Shown: positions 46,982-58,633 of the stretch, in pieces
How positions within the stretch are numbered: position 1 is the first letter of the stretch
Layout of the letters: the number at the start of each line of letters is the position of its first letter
Assembly: GCA_016710065.1 (NCBI GenBank)
Contig: JADJLP010000001.1
Coordinates: 558,001-622,000 of the forward strand
Source: Candidatus Ideonella esbjergensis
GTDB taxonomy: Bacteria > Pseudomonadota > Gammaproteobacteria > Burkholderiales > Burkholderiaceae_C
Length of the DNA: 64,000 nt
Direction: 5' to 3'
Notes under the pieces: generated by a model
What the model saw: only the letters and a program-made list of their open reading frames with translations
What the model was told of the DNA's origin: nothing
The model's database searches: none
Program-made: the position numbers and the translations under genes

Positions 46982-48304
46982 TCACCCTGCCTCGCCATTC
47001 CCCGGCCCCTTCAACTCCGCAAATTTCGCCGCCATCGTCGGGTTGCCCTTGGTCAGCTTCTTGATCGTCACATCCTGTGCCTTGTCGTTCGCCAGGCGCA
47101 GGTTGCGGTCGGTGCCCAGCAGGGCCTCCTTGGTCTTTTGCAGGTGGTCGATGGACTTGTCGATCTCGTCGATGGCCGTCTGGAAGCGGCGTGACGCCAG
47201 GTCGTAGTTCTTCGCGAACGAGGCCTTGAAGTCGTCGAGTTCTGCTTCAAAGTTAGTGACGGCTATGTTCTGCGCCTTCACCAGCGCCAGCTCGGTCTTG
47301 TAGCCCAGCGAGTTCATGGCCGCGTTGCGCAGCAGCGTGATGAGGGGCAGAAAGAACTGCGGGCGCACCACGTACATCTTCGGGTAGCGGTGGGCCACGT
47401 CGATGATGCCGGTGTTGTAGAGCTCGCTGTCGGGCTCCAGCAGTGACACCAGCACCGCGTACTCGCAGCCCTTCTCGCTGCGGTCCTTGTCCAGCTCTTT
47501 CAGGAAGTCTTCGTTGCGGTTCTTGGTGGCGGTGCGGTCGCTCTCGTTCTTCATCTCGAACATGATGGAGACGATCTCGGTGCCGGCTTCGTCGCGGTCG
47601 CGAAAGATGTAGTCGCCCTTGCTGCCGGTGCGCGCGTCGTTGTCTTTCTCAAAGTACGCGCGGGGGAAGGCCGTGGCGCGGATGCGGTTGAACTCGGTTT
47701 CGCAGTGCTGCTCCAGGGTCTCGCCCACCATCTTGGTCGAGAGGCGCGCTTTCATGTCGCGCAGCCGCTCGATGGCGTCGTCGCGGTCCTTGATCTGGGT
47801 TTCGTACTTGTCCTTCAGCGAGGTTTCGGCCAACTGCTTTTCCAGCGCCGCGCGCTCCATGTTGCTCTTCAGGCGCTGGATCTCGGCGTCCTTGGCAGCG
47901 GCGGCCTTTTGCAGTTCGTTCTGCAGCATGGCCTGGGCCAGTTGGGCGGCGGCCTGCTGGTCGTGCCGGGCCTGCTGCAGTTGGTTGGCGATGGCGTCGC
48001 GCTCTTTCTCCACGGCGGCCAGCGCCTGGGCCACGGCCAGCTGGCGCGCCACCTCGCCGGCGTCCAGCTTGGCCTTCAGGCCTTGTATCTCGGCGTCCTT
48101 GGCCGAGGCGGCCTGCTGCAGCTCGTGGGCCACCTTGGCCTTGGCCAGTTCAATGGCGTTGCGCTTGTCCTGCTCGGCCAGTTCCAGCCGCTCGTGCAAC
48201 TGCTGCTCGAACGCGCCGTCGCGCACCTGCTTGAGGATGTCGGCGTAGCCGGCCTCGTCGATCTTGAACGCCTTGGCGCAGTGGGGGCAGATGATTTCGT
48301 GCAT
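46982..48304 (-). CDS. DUF2130 domain protein (coiled coil plus nuclease-like fold)
   Basis: A 440-residue protein. It opens with a zinc-ribbon-like IICPHCAKAF, then a long Ala/Gln/Lys coiled coil (about 30-205), then the DUF2130 region with GSKGDYIFRDRDEAGTEIVSIMFEMKNE, whose D...E-x-K arrangement resembles restriction-endonuclease-like nucleases, and a second coiled coil at the C-terminus. Start at MHEIICP is set by the conserved N-terminus. Its last 40 bp are duplicated at 44951-44990. Biological role unknown. Confidence 0.88.
   Translation of the reverse strand: MHEIICPHCAKAFKIDEAGYADILKQVRDGAFEQQLHERLELAEQDKRNAIELAKAKVAHELQQAASAKDAEIQGLKAKLDAGEVARQLAVAQALAAVEKERDAIANQLQQARHDQQAAAQLAQAMLQNELQKAAAAKDAEIQRLKSNMERAALEKQLAETSLKDKYETQIKDRDDAIERLRDMKARLSTKMVGETLEQHCETEFNRIRATAFPRAYFEKDNDARTGSKGDYIFRDRDEAGTEIVSIMFEMKNESDRTATKNRNEDFLKELDKDRSEKGCEYAVLVSLLEPDSELYNTGIIDVAHRYPKMYVVRPQFFLPLITLLRNAAMNSLGYKTELALVKAQNIAVTNFEAELDDFKASFAKNYDLASRRFQTAIDEIDKSIDHLQKTKEALLGTDRNLRLANDKAQDVTIKKLTKGNPTMAAKFAELKGPGNGEAG
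47006..47049. repeat. Direct repeat B, inside the 3' end of the DUF2130 gene
   Basis: Partner of repeat A at 44951-44990: identical over 18 bases (47006-47023) and similar to about 47049. The two copies are in the same orientation and bracket the ParE-type TA pair and the ATPase gene, a segment of about 2.05 kb. Confidence 0.75.
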
Positions 48305-48413
48305 GTTCTCGGGGCTCCCGTTCGGGTCAGGTGGCGCCAGGGCGCCCCGGATCCATGCCGGTGGCCTCATGCGCTGCAGTCATGCGCATGCTACGGCCCA
48401 TTCGGGCTGGCGC

Positions 48414-49484
48414 TCAGAGCCCGGCGCTGGTCGCCCCGGGCTCTGCAGGCAGGCCGAAGGCGCCGGCCGGGTCGCCCGTGGCCACGACCACGCGGTTGCG
48501 CCCCAGGTTCTTGGCTTCGTACAGCGCCGCGTCGGCCGCCTTGAACCAGGCCTCGGCACTTTGTCCGGCCGCCAGCGCACTGACCCCGATGCTGACCGTC
48601 ACCGGCTCGCCCGGCAGCAGTTCGGCTTGCTCCAGACGCTGGCGCAGGTCTTCGGCCAGGCGTTGTGCGGCGGGCAGGGTGACGCGTGGCAGCAGCAGCA
48701 CGAACTCCTCGCCACCGGTACGGAACAGCAAGTCGCTGGCGCGCTTGCGGGCACTCACCGCGGCCACCAGACGGCACAGCACCTCGTCGCCCACGGCGTG
48801 GCCATGGTGGTCGTTGATGAGCTTGAAGTGGTCGATGTCGATGGCCAGCAACGCGTCGCAGGCTGCCGAGGGGTCGGCGGGTGCCACCCGTTGTGCCAGG
48901 TGCATCTGCAGGTGGCGGCGGTTGAAGGCGCCGGTGAGCGGGTCGGTGCTGGCCTGGTTTTCAAGCGCCTGCTGCAAGTCGGCAACGACGTTGAGCACCA
49001 CGTTGATCATCAGCAACGTGAAGCCGATGGTCATGAACACCCGTGCCGCCAGCGGCCAACCCAGCGAGACGCTGCTCGCGACCGTTACCCCCAGCAATAG
49101 CACCACGCCCAGGGCCAGGGCCCAGCGGCGCGACAGCACGAAGAAGAACATGAAGACCGCCGGATTGGCCCACAGCACACCGTAGTTGCCTTGCCGCCAG
49201 ACCGAGACGCACACGCCAACCACCATGAGGATGCCCAGGGCCAGAAACGGCACGGCTGGGTTGCGCCCACGCTGCAGGGCCCAGGCATTGGCGGCCATCG
49301 AGCCGCCCACGACCATGTTGACGGCGAACATCGGTCCGTTGGCGCCCACCAGGTGCAACAGCGCCAAAGGCAGAAAGGCCATCGCCCCCAGCAGGCTGAA
49401 GTTGCGGCGAACGCGGGCACGATGCGCAGACAGCGCATCGTTGTCGAAGTTCAGCGCGCGCTGCGCGCTGGAGAGCCAGTCCAT
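48414..49484 (-). CDS. Membrane diguanylate cyclase (GGDEF)
   Basis: A 356-residue c-di-GMP synthase. Residues about 30-170 hold five to six membrane segments as a sensor module; the GGDEF domain starts at DPLTGAFNRR (181-190). The active-site motif is GGEEF (257-261), and the inhibitory I-site RxxD is present exactly five residues upstream (R248-ASD251), so product inhibition is expected. No EAL domain. Its input signal is unknown, and no partner gene is adjacent. Confidence 0.93.
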   Translation of the reverse strand: MDWLSSAQRALNFDNDALSAHRARVRRNFSLLGAMAFLPLALLHLVGANGPMFAVNMVVGGSMAANAWALQRGRNPAVPFLALGILMVVGVCVSVWRQGNYGVLWANPAVFMFFFVLSRRWALALGVVLLLGVTVASSVSLGWPLAARVFMTIGFTLLMINVVLNVVADLQQALENQASTDPLTGAFNRRHLQMHLAQRVAPADPSAACDALLAIDIDHFKLINDHHGHAVGDEVLCRLVAAVSARKRASDLLFRTGGEEFVLLLPRVTLPAAQRLAEDLRQRLEQAELLPGEPVTVSIGVSALAAGQSAEAWFKAADAALYEAKNLGRNRVVVATGDPAGAFGLPAEPGATSAGL

Positions 49485-49574
49485 TCACGAGTTATCGGCG
49501 CCGCCGGCCGCGAATTGACCCCGTCGCCAGCCAACACCCGTCAGGCCGCCTGGCCCCACCCACGCGCTGTGCAC

Positions 49575-50783
49575 TCAGCGCGTTGGCCACCAGAATTTCA
49601 TGTCGCCATACTCCCAGGCCCAGGGCAGCCCGGTGTCACCCAAGATGGACTGCACCAGGGCCGGAAACGCCGGCTCGGCCCGCACGTCGTTGGAGAGGAT
49701 CACCACGCAGCGCTTCTTCGCCTCGATGCAGACCCACATGTTGGCTGTGGAGTCGTTGTGCCCGCCCTTGAAGAAGCCGCTCCCCTGTGGTCCTTTGAAT
49801 GCGATCACGCCCAGTGCCGCACCCAGCGCTTGAAAGGGGGGTGGTGCGAGGGGTGGCTGGAACGAAGGGAACTGGCTGCGGGTGGTGATCGCGAGTTGCG
49901 ACCGAGTCAACTCGTTTCGCGCGGCAGCGCTCAGGCCATCGCCGCGCACCAGGCTGGCGGCGAGCCGGCCCATGTCGGCAATGCTGGTGTCCATCGAGCC
50001 CGCGGCGCGCACCCGGCTGCGCTCGTCGTGGGGCTCCGGCCGCCCGTCCAGCGTGAACCCGTCTGCCAGGTTGGGTCGAAAGTCAGGGCGCCAGATCAGG
50101 CTGGTGCGGGTCATGCCGTTCGGTGCAAACACGCGCCGATGCATCTCCGCGCCCACATCCATCCCAAGGCCTTGCTCCAGCACGAATTGCAGCAGGATCA
50201 GCCCATCGCCTGAGTAGGCGTAGCGGCTGCCAGGTTCGAAGTGGATGCGCAACTGCTGGTCGGGCTCCAGAAAGTAGAAGTTGGCAAAGCCACCGCTGTG
50301 GGTCAGCAGCATGCGGGGCGTGAGCCGGCGCCAGCGCTCATCGCTGGCCAGACCCGAGAACGCGGAATAGCGCCGCACGATGTCTGGCGACGCATAGCTT
50401 GGCAGTGGCTGCGGCAGGTAGCGCTCGATCGGCACATCCAGACCGAGCTTGCCTTCTTCCACCAACTGCATCACCACATAGGCAAATGCCGCCTTGGTCA
50501 GCGAGGCACCGTACATCACGGTGTCCTCCAGCAACGGGTCGCCAGTGGCATTGCGAACGCCGTAAGCCCTGGTGAACACCACCTGACCGTCGTCAACCAC
50601 CGAAACCGCCAGACCCCGGGCGCCGGTGGCGTCCATGGCAAGCCGCACCGTTTCGTCAATGCCCCGTGTGTTGACGGCGGGCTGAGGCAGCGTCGAAGGC
50701 CAGTGGGAACAGCCCAGCAAGGCGCTGGCAAGCAGCAGCGTGGCGGTGCGGCGCGGCCAGGCATGGCAGGTCAGAGTCTTCAT
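49575..50783 (-). CDS. Lipoprotein serine hydrolase (class C beta-lactamase family)
   Basis: A 402-residue outer- or inner-membrane-anchored hydrolase. The signal peptide ends in a lipobox (SALLGC25). The SxxK pair is S94-K97 (ASLTK), the second motif is YSG in RYAYSGDG instead of the usual YxN, and the third-motif region is KGGHND. THSGGFANF is typical of the esterase EstB-like group. Start set by the signal peptide. Likely an esterase or D-peptidase, not a true beta-lactamase. Confidence 0.88.
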   Translation of the reverse strand: MKTLTCHAWPRRTATLLLASALLGCSHWPSTLPQPAVNTRGIDETVRLAMDATGARGLAVSVVDDGQVVFTRAYGVRNATGDPLLEDTVMYGASLTKAAFAYVVMQLVEEGKLGLDVPIERYLPQPLPSYASPDIVRRYSAFSGLASDERWRRLTPRMLLTHSGGFANFYFLEPDQQLRIHFEPGSRYAYSGDGLILLQFVLEQGLGMDVGAEMHRRVFAPNGMTRTSLIWRPDFRPNLADGFTLDGRPEPHDERSRVRAAGSMDTSIADMGRLAASLVRGDGLSAAARNELTRSQLAITTRSQFPSFQPPLAPPPFQALGAALGVIAFKGPQGSGFFKGGHNDSTANMWVCIEAKKRCVVILSNDVRAEPAFPALVQSILGDTGLPWAWEYGDMKFWWPTR

Positions 50784-50983
50784 GGGGTCATCGTCCACAG
50801 GGGCAGTGTTCGAAGCATGCGCTGTACCCGAGGCCTCGTGCAAGCCACCGAGCCGCGGCACCCAGGCCCATCCTGCAGCCAGCGCATGGCGCTCACTTCG
50901 GCTGGGTGTTCTAAAGTGGCCCTATTGCAGTGGCCGGCAGGGGTGTTGGCCACCATGACACAAGACCTTCAGGGAGTAGAAGC

Positions 50984-51781
50984 ATGAACCGTTTGGCACC
51001 GCTGCGCGTGCTCGGGATTTTGGCTGGCCTCACTGCGTCGGCTGGCGCGATGGCTGAGCGCACCGTCACCGAACTGCAGCCGCAAGAGTTGCCTGCGTTT
51101 GTGCGGCAGCACCCGAAGGTGGTGGTGCAGTTCACGTCGCCAGACACGCGTTGCGGCTACTGTGTGGGGGCCGACAAGCTGTTCACCGAAGGCGTGGCCC
51201 AAGCGGGCATGGACGGCTGGAAGTACGTTCGCGTGCAGTGGCCGCGCTGGAACGAGATGCCAACGTTCGCCGCGCCGGTGCAGGTATGGGGCGTGCCAGA
51301 CCACCAGGTCTACGAAGGCGGCGAGTACAAGGGCAGCGGTGGCGGGCGGGCCAAGAGCGCCGCCGCGCTCATGGCCTCCATTGCCAGCAAGATGGCAGGG
51401 CCCAAGCCAACGGTGGCGGCGGCCCCAGCGCCCGCGCCTGCAGACATGACACCCGAAGTTCGCAACGGCCTGCGGTACTACGCCTTGCGCAAGGTGCTGG
51501 GCGGCGCGGTTCACGAATGCGAGCGCCAGCACCACGGCAACAAGCCCGTGTATGCCCCCAAGCTGCTGGGCTGGGGCAACCTGCACGCTGCGGAATTGAA
51601 GCTCGGTACCCAGGCGATGTTTTCTACCCTGGGCGCCAAGCAAGACCCCTACTCCGATGAAGTGGCGCGACAGGCCGCGCAAGTCATCGAAAGGCTGGCG
51701 AAGGGGCTGGGCATCGTCGAGGGCCAGCCCGCCACGCTGGAGCAATGCGAAAGACTGGCCGGCAGCCTGGACACCTTCTGA
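50984..51781 (+). CDS. Exported thioredoxin-like protein
   Basis: A 265-residue secreted protein. Residues 1-23 are a signal peptide (cleavage after AMA). VVVQFTSPDTRCGYC with a CxxC pair at C57/C60 and the later Val-Pro turn (VWGVPDHQVYEGG) give a thioredoxin-like core to about residue 135. A Pro/Ala linker follows and then a C-terminal helical domain with two further cysteines (HECER, LEQCER). A disulfide redox role in the periplasm is plausible; the partner is not known. Confidence 0.75.
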   Translation: MNRLAPLRVLGILAGLTASAGAMAERTVTELQPQELPAFVRQHPKVVVQFTSPDTRCGYCVGADKLFTEGVAQAGMDGWKYVRVQWPRWNEMPTFAAPVQVWGVPDHQVYEGGEYKGSGGGRAKSAAALMASIASKMAGPKPTVAAAPAPAPADMTPEVRNGLRYYALRKVLGGAVHECERQHHGNKPVYAPKLLGWGNLHAAELKLGTQAMFSTLGAKQDPYSDEVARQAAQVIERLAKGLGIVEGQPATLEQCERLAGSLDTF

Positions 51782-51823
51782 CGAACGCGACTTGGCTTTC
51801 CACAAATCTGCATCCACACACCC

Positions 51824-52570
51824 ATGTCAACACGAACCATTCACGCTGTGGCCTTGGGGCTCGCCCTGCTGTTCCTGCCTGCATCAGCCGCACTGGCCGA
51901 CCAGATTGGCGGCGTGCACATCGTCTTCGAAGAGGACTACCAATCGGCTCGCCTGACCGAGGAGGTGCTGGCCAGCAGACGCGACATCTGCAACCGCTTG
52001 CACAAGAAAGAACTCGAGATCCGAGGCGACACCACCCTGGTTGGCAAAGCCAGGGTGGAGGAATATTACTCAGCCGACGGCAACCGGCGCAGCACGATGC
52101 GGCAGCGCCACCTCAACCTGAGCAAGGACCCTTGCGTGATCGACATCCTGCCGATCACCGAGAAGAAGCTCTTTGACTACGAAAGCAGCGTCGTCTACCG
52201 CTACAACTCTAACCACCAGAAGCTATGGTCGAAGGGCCGCATCATGTCGAGGGGGCAGGCCGCCGAAGTGGCGGGCGTGCTCGCCCGGGCGGACTGGAAG
52301 CCCTACCAGGAGGGCAAGCGTCCCATTGGCAAGGACATCGTGGCCGGTGTTTCTTGCGACGTCTACCAGCCGAAGGAAGACATCACGGTGTGCGCGTGGA
52401 TGCCTGCCAAGTCTGGCGACATCCGGCACCCGAGCCTCTTGAACCTGTGGTACCGGATCCTGCACAAGGACGGCAGGGTGGACCAGGCCACTGCGGTGTT
52501 GGTGAACTTGCGTGCGGCGATTGATGCGGACCTGCTGCTGCCGCCGGCCGAGGCGCTGGCTGCGAAATGA
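51824..52570 (+). CDS. Uncharacterised exported protein
   Basis: A 248-residue protein with a signal peptide (residues 1-25, cleavage after ALA). No domain recognised. The mature part has three spaced cysteines (DICNRL, KDPCVIDIL, GVSCDVYQ, with VCAWMPA as a fourth) and beta-rich sequence, resembling periplasmic DUF-type proteins that sense or bind a small ligand. It lies 42 bp after the thioredoxin-like gene, so that protein might form its disulfides. Confidence 0.7.
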   Translation: MSTRTIHAVALGLALLFLPASAALADQIGGVHIVFEEDYQSARLTEEVLASRRDICNRLHKKELEIRGDTTLVGKARVEEYYSADGNRRSTMRQRHLNLSKDPCVIDILPITEKKLFDYESSVVYRYNSNHQKLWSKGRIMSRGQAAEVAGVLARADWKPYQEGKRPIGKDIVAGVSCDVYQPKEDITVCAWMPAKSGDIRHPSLLNLWYRILHKDGRVDQATAVLVNLRAAIDADLLLPPAEALAAK

Positions 52571-52591
52571 GCGTCGCAGCCCTGAGGCCCC

Positions 52592-53032
52592 TCAGCGCAG
52601 CACGCCCCGCCGCCCCATCAACAGTGCGTACACGCTGAACAGCACCAGCAAGGCCGCGATGACGGCGCTGGTGATGGCCATTTGCGTGCCCATCACGGCA
52701 CCGCCGTTCGTGAGCACGTAGGTGTAGAGCAGGCTGACGAGGAACGCCACCAGCGACACGACGAAGACGGCAAAGGCCTGCCGCCTGCGCAGCAGCACCA
52801 GGAGTGACGCGATGAAGGCGCCAAAGACCCCGACAGCCCAGACCACGAACATCCAACCGGGCATCTGCTGGTAGTGGGCGATCTGGTCCGGGGTCATGCC
52901 CGCACTGGCGAGGTATTTGGGGCCCTGGGCCAGGTTCATCACGAAGTCGAACACCCCGATGGCGTTGAACAGCACGGCGAACAGGCCCACCAGCCAGAGG
53001 TGCCAAGGTGTCTTCACGGGTGCTTGTGCCAT
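52592..53032 (-). CDS. Small four-helix membrane protein
   Basis: A 146-residue inner-membrane protein with four predicted segments: WLVGLFAVLFNAIGVFDFV, WMFVVWAVGVFGAFIASLL, FAVFVVSLVAFLVSLLYTYV and ITSAVIAALLVLFSVYALL. The first helix with the periplasmic YLASAGMTPDQIAHYQQMP loop is a pattern seen in a widespread uncharacterised family (hypothetical 'sugar transporter'-labelled proteins). Convergent with the preceding exported-protein gene. Confidence 0.75.
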   Translation of the reverse strand: MAQAPVKTPWHLWLVGLFAVLFNAIGVFDFVMNLAQGPKYLASAGMTPDQIAHYQQMPGWMFVVWAVGVFGAFIASLLVLLRRRQAFAVFVVSLVAFLVSLLYTYVLTNGGAVMGTQMAITSAVIAALLVLFSVYALLMGRRGVLR

Positions 53033-53142
53033 TGCGAGCTCCAGGTAAAGGTGAGCAAAATCGTCACGCCCTTGCCCGGCGCATGTCGATGGGGGCGGGC
53101 CTGGTTCGTCGTACCAGTTTGGTCACTGTAGAGGAGCACCCC

Positions 53143-53622
53143 ATGATCAGCAAGAACACCATCTGCCTCTGGTACGACGGCACGGCGCTCGATGCCGCGC
53201 GCTTCTATGCCGAGACCTTCCCCGACAGCGCCGTGGGCGAGGTGCTGCGCGCGCCTGGCGACTACCCTTCAGGCCAGCAGGGCCAGGTGCTGACGGTGCA
53301 GTTCACCGTGGCGGGCATCCCCTGCCTGGGCCTGAACGGCGGGCCGGGCTACCCGCACACTCAGGCCTTCTCGTTCCAGGTGTCCACCGACGACCAGGCC
53401 GAGACCGACCGCCTCTGGCACGCCATCATCGACAACGGCGGCCAGGCCAGCGCCTGCGGCTGGTGCACCGACCGCTGGGGACTGTCGTGGCAGATCACGC
53501 CGCGTGCACTGGTGGAGGCGATTGCCGACCCTGACCCGGCCGCCGCCCAGCGCGCCTTCGCGGCGATGATGGAGATGGGCAAGATCGACATCGCCACGAT
53601 CGAGGCGGCGCGGCGCGGCTGA
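53143..53622 (+). CDS. VOC-family protein (PhnB-like)
   Basis: A 159-residue glyoxalase/bleomycin-resistance-fold protein of the PhnB/3-demethylubiquinone-9-methyltransferase-like group. ICLWYDGTALDAARFYAETFP opens the first beta-alpha-beta-beta-beta unit (quoted core ALDAARFYAETFPDS) and CGWCTDRWGLSWQITP closes the second. GAGGAG stands 6 bp before the ATG. Real activities of this group are mostly unknown. Confidence 0.9.
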   Translation: MISKNTICLWYDGTALDAARFYAETFPDSAVGEVLRAPGDYPSGQQGQVLTVQFTVAGIPCLGLNGGPGYPHTQAFSFQVSTDDQAETDRLWHAIIDNGGQASACGWCTDRWGLSWQITPRALVEAIADPDPAAAQRAFAAMMEMGKIDIATIEAARRG

Positions 53623-53669
53623 CCTGCGTTCAGCGTGGCGTAGGCGCCTTGCCGCGACAATAGCGGCCT

Positions 53670-54731
<1,062 letters not shown>

Positions 54732-54736
54732 CCGCC

Positions 54737-54824
54737 CGTCATTCCCGCGAAGGCAGGAATCCAGGTTTCTTCGCTGGTTCAGCGCCGCCGAAATTCATGG
54801 ATTCCCGCCTTCGCGGGAATGACG
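54737..54824. repeat. Paired palindromic repeat, copy 10
   Basis: Inverted pair in the convergent gap between ftsY and an AraC-type gene; the left arm has one change (AGGCAGGAAT). The only copy lying outside the hpa and box regions, about 12 kb from the next. Confidence 0.9.
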
Positions 54825-54844
54825 GAGCAAGGGCCTGCGATGCT

Positions 54845-55786
54845 TCAACGCGGCAAGCCGGTCTCGGTGAAGCCCCAGGCCCGGTAGAACCAGAAGCCCT
54901 CGTCGGTCTTGATGCGCTGGCGCAGCTCTTCGGGCGAAAAGCCGGTGAGCCGCCGCGTCTGCCGGCACAGATGCGACTGGTCGGCAAAGCCGGCCTCGCT
55001 GGCCACGCCCGACCAGTTCAGCGCGCCCTCGGCGTCGGCGGCAATGGCGTCGAAGTAGGCGCGCTCGTTGCGGGTGATTCCGCGCAGCTCGCGCAGCGGC
55101 TGGCCGGTCCATTGCTTGATGCGGCGCTCCAGCTGCCGCGCGCTGCGGCCCAGGCCCGAGTTGGCGGCGCGCAGCGTCAGGCTACGCAGCCAGTCGTCCA
55201 TGCGCAGGCCGTGGGCCGGCGCGGCCGGGCGCACCGCCTGCCACCAGGGGTCGAGGTGGATTTCGATCTGGGCCAGGCGCTCGGCGTCGTCGGGGGCGTG
55301 CCACACGGCATCCAGCAGCGGCTGCCAGGCGGGGCCCAACACCTCGCGCGCCGGCAGGTGGCGGTTCATGAAGGCGCTGGGCGCCAGGCCGGTGAGGGCG
55401 GTGAATGCGTCGGGCATCAGGGCCAGCATCAGCACCTGGGCCTCGCCCGGGTTCCAGCTCACCTGCGGCCGGTTCGAGGGGCCCGAGAAGATCAGAGGCA
55501 CCGGCAGCGGCCGGTGCGCACCGCCGCCCAGCTCGCCGCCCGGGCCGGGCTCCACCATGGCGCCACTGCCGTGGAACAGCCAGCTGATGGTGCAGCAGGG
55601 CGAGGCGGCGAAGTAGTTGTGGCGCTGGGCGTCGCTCAGATGCAGGCCGCGCGTGTCACGCAGCATCACGGCCATCACGCACTGCGCCAGCGCGGGCCGG
55701 GGCCACACCAGGCTGGCCGTGTGCAAGGTGTCCACGGCCAGCAGCGGGGGCGGGGTGGGGGCCGGCGCGGGCGTGGGGCTCAGCAT
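54845..55786 (-). CDS. AraC-family transcriptional regulator
   Basis: A 313-residue regulator. The N-terminal 200 residues are a sensor domain of unknown ligand (TISWLFHGSGAMVEPGPGGE); the C-terminal domain has ARQLERRIKQWTGQPLRELRG and SEAGFADQSHLCRQTRRLTGFSPEEL, the second AraC helix-turn-helix. Start MLSPTPAPAP chosen for typical length. Divergent by 95 bp from the cytochrome P450 gene, so it may regulate it. Confidence 0.88.
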   Translation of the reverse strand: MLSPTPAPAPTPPPLLAVDTLHTASLVWPRPALAQCVMAVMLRDTRGLHLSDAQRHNYFAASPCCTISWLFHGSGAMVEPGPGGELGGGAHRPLPVPLIFSGPSNRPQVSWNPGEAQVLMLALMPDAFTALTGLAPSAFMNRHLPAREVLGPAWQPLLDAVWHAPDDAERLAQIEIHLDPWWQAVRPAAPAHGLRMDDWLRSLTLRAANSGLGRSARQLERRIKQWTGQPLRELRGITRNERAYFDAIAADAEGALNWSGVASEAGFADQSHLCRQTRRLTGFSPEELRQRIKTDEGFWFYRAWGFTETGLPR

Positions 55787-55881
55787 GCTGGCGAGTATAG
55801 AAAGCGCACCCCGCTGCGGCGCGGGCTGGCCATGTCGGTTTTGTTCTATACCCGGCGACAGGCCCGCCCCACCATGCCGGC

Positions 55882-57290
<1,409 letters not shown>

Positions 57291-57291
57291 A

Positions 57292-58479
57292 TCAGCAGCG
57301 CTCGAAGATCGCTGCAATGCCTTGGCCGCCGCCGATGCACATCGTGACCAGCGCGTAGCGGCCGCCAGTGCGCTGCAGTTCGTACAGGGCCTTGGTGGTG
57401 ATGATGGCGCCGGTGGCACCGATGGGGTGGCCCAGCGAGATGCCCGAGCCGTTCGGGTTGACCTTGGCCGGATCCAGGCCCAGCTCCTTCACCACCGCGC
57501 AGGCTTGCGCGGCAAAGGCTTCGTTCGACTCGATCACGTCGAGGTCGGCGATGGTCAGGCCGGCACGCTTGAGCGCCAGGCGCGTGGCGGGCACCGGGCC
57601 GATGCCCATGATGGTGGGCTCCACGCCGGCGTGGGCGTAGGCCACCAGGCGGGCCAGGGGCTTGAGGTTGCGGGCCTTGACGGCTTCGCCGCTGGCCAGC
57701 ACAACGGCACCCGCGCCGTCGTTGATGCCCGAGGCATTGCCGGCGGTGACCGTGCCGTCCTTCTTGAAGGCGGGCCGCATCTTGCTCAGCGATTCCACCG
57801 TGGTGGACGCCTTCACGTGCTCGTCGGTGTCGAACACGATGTCGCCCTTCTTGCTGGCGGTGACCACCGGCACGATCTGGCTCTTGAAGTGGCCGGCGGC
57901 GATGGCGGCCGAGGCACGGCGGTGGCTCTCGGCGGCCAGCGCGTCCATCTGGTCGCGGGTGATGCCGTACTGCTCGGCCACGTTCTCGGCCGTCACACCC
58001 ATGTGGATCTTGTGGAAGGGGTCGTGCAGCGCGCCCACCACCATGTCGATCATGGGCGTGTCACCCATGCGGGCGCCCCAGCGGCCTTGCGGCAACAGGT
58101 AGGCGCCACGGCTCATGTTCTCGGCGCCAGCGCCCACGGCGATTTCGCAATCGCCCAGCAGGATGGACTGCGACACCGAGATGATGGCCTGCAGGCCCGA
58201 GCCGCACAGGCGGTTGACGTTGAAGGCGGGTGTTTCCTTGGGGATGCCAGCGCCCACCGAGGCCACGCGGCTCAGGTAGGCGTCGCGCGGCTCGGTCACC
58301 ACCACGGTGCCCATGGCCAGGTGGCCCACGTTCTCGGCGCCCACGCCCGAGCGCTCGACGGCGGTCTTGACGGCCAGCGTGGCGATATCGGCCAGCGGCA
58401 CTTCTTTCAGGGCACCACCGTAGGTGCCAATGGCGGTGCGGGCGGCACCAACAACAAATACGTCACGGGAAGCGGTCAT
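57292..58479 (-). CDS. bktB: Beta-ketothiolase/acetyl-CoA acetyltransferase (BktB-like)
   Basis: A 395-residue thiolase with C92 (NRLCGSGLQAI), the catalytic His in ISLGHPIGATGA and Cys in CIGGGQGIAAIF. The sequence TEPRDAYLSRVASVGAGIP and RWGARMGDTP closely follows Cupriavidus BktB, which makes C4-C6 beta-ketoacyl-CoA for polyhydroxyalkanoates or cleaves them in beta-oxidation. Convergent with the P450 remnant (1 bp gap); divergent from the sigma factor. Direction of flux unknown. Confidence 0.9.
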   Translation of the reverse strand: MTASRDVFVVGAARTAIGTYGGALKEVPLADIATLAVKTAVERSGVGAENVGHLAMGTVVVTEPRDAYLSRVASVGAGIPKETPAFNVNRLCGSGLQAIISVSQSILLGDCEIAVGAGAENMSRGAYLLPQGRWGARMGDTPMIDMVVGALHDPFHKIHMGVTAENVAEQYGITRDQMDALAAESHRRASAAIAAGHFKSQIVPVVTASKKGDIVFDTDEHVKASTTVESLSKMRPAFKKDGTVTAGNASGINDGAGAVVLASGEAVKARNLKPLARLVAYAHAGVEPTIMGIGPVPATRLALKRAGLTIADLDVIESNEAFAAQACAVVKELGLDPAKVNPNGSGISLGHPIGATGAIITTKALYELQRTGGRYALVTMCIGGGQGIAAIFERC

Positions 58480-58633
58480 GGAATGTCTCCTCTGGGGAAT
58501 GCGGTTGTGGCTGAATTTTGCGCTTGCGAAGCCTATGCCTGCTGCATTGCGGGGCGCTGACAGGCAGAAATCGCCCCTGAAACCGGCCCATCTGTGGGTT
58601 TGGGGGCGGCGCGCGCGTCCCTATCATCGAAGC

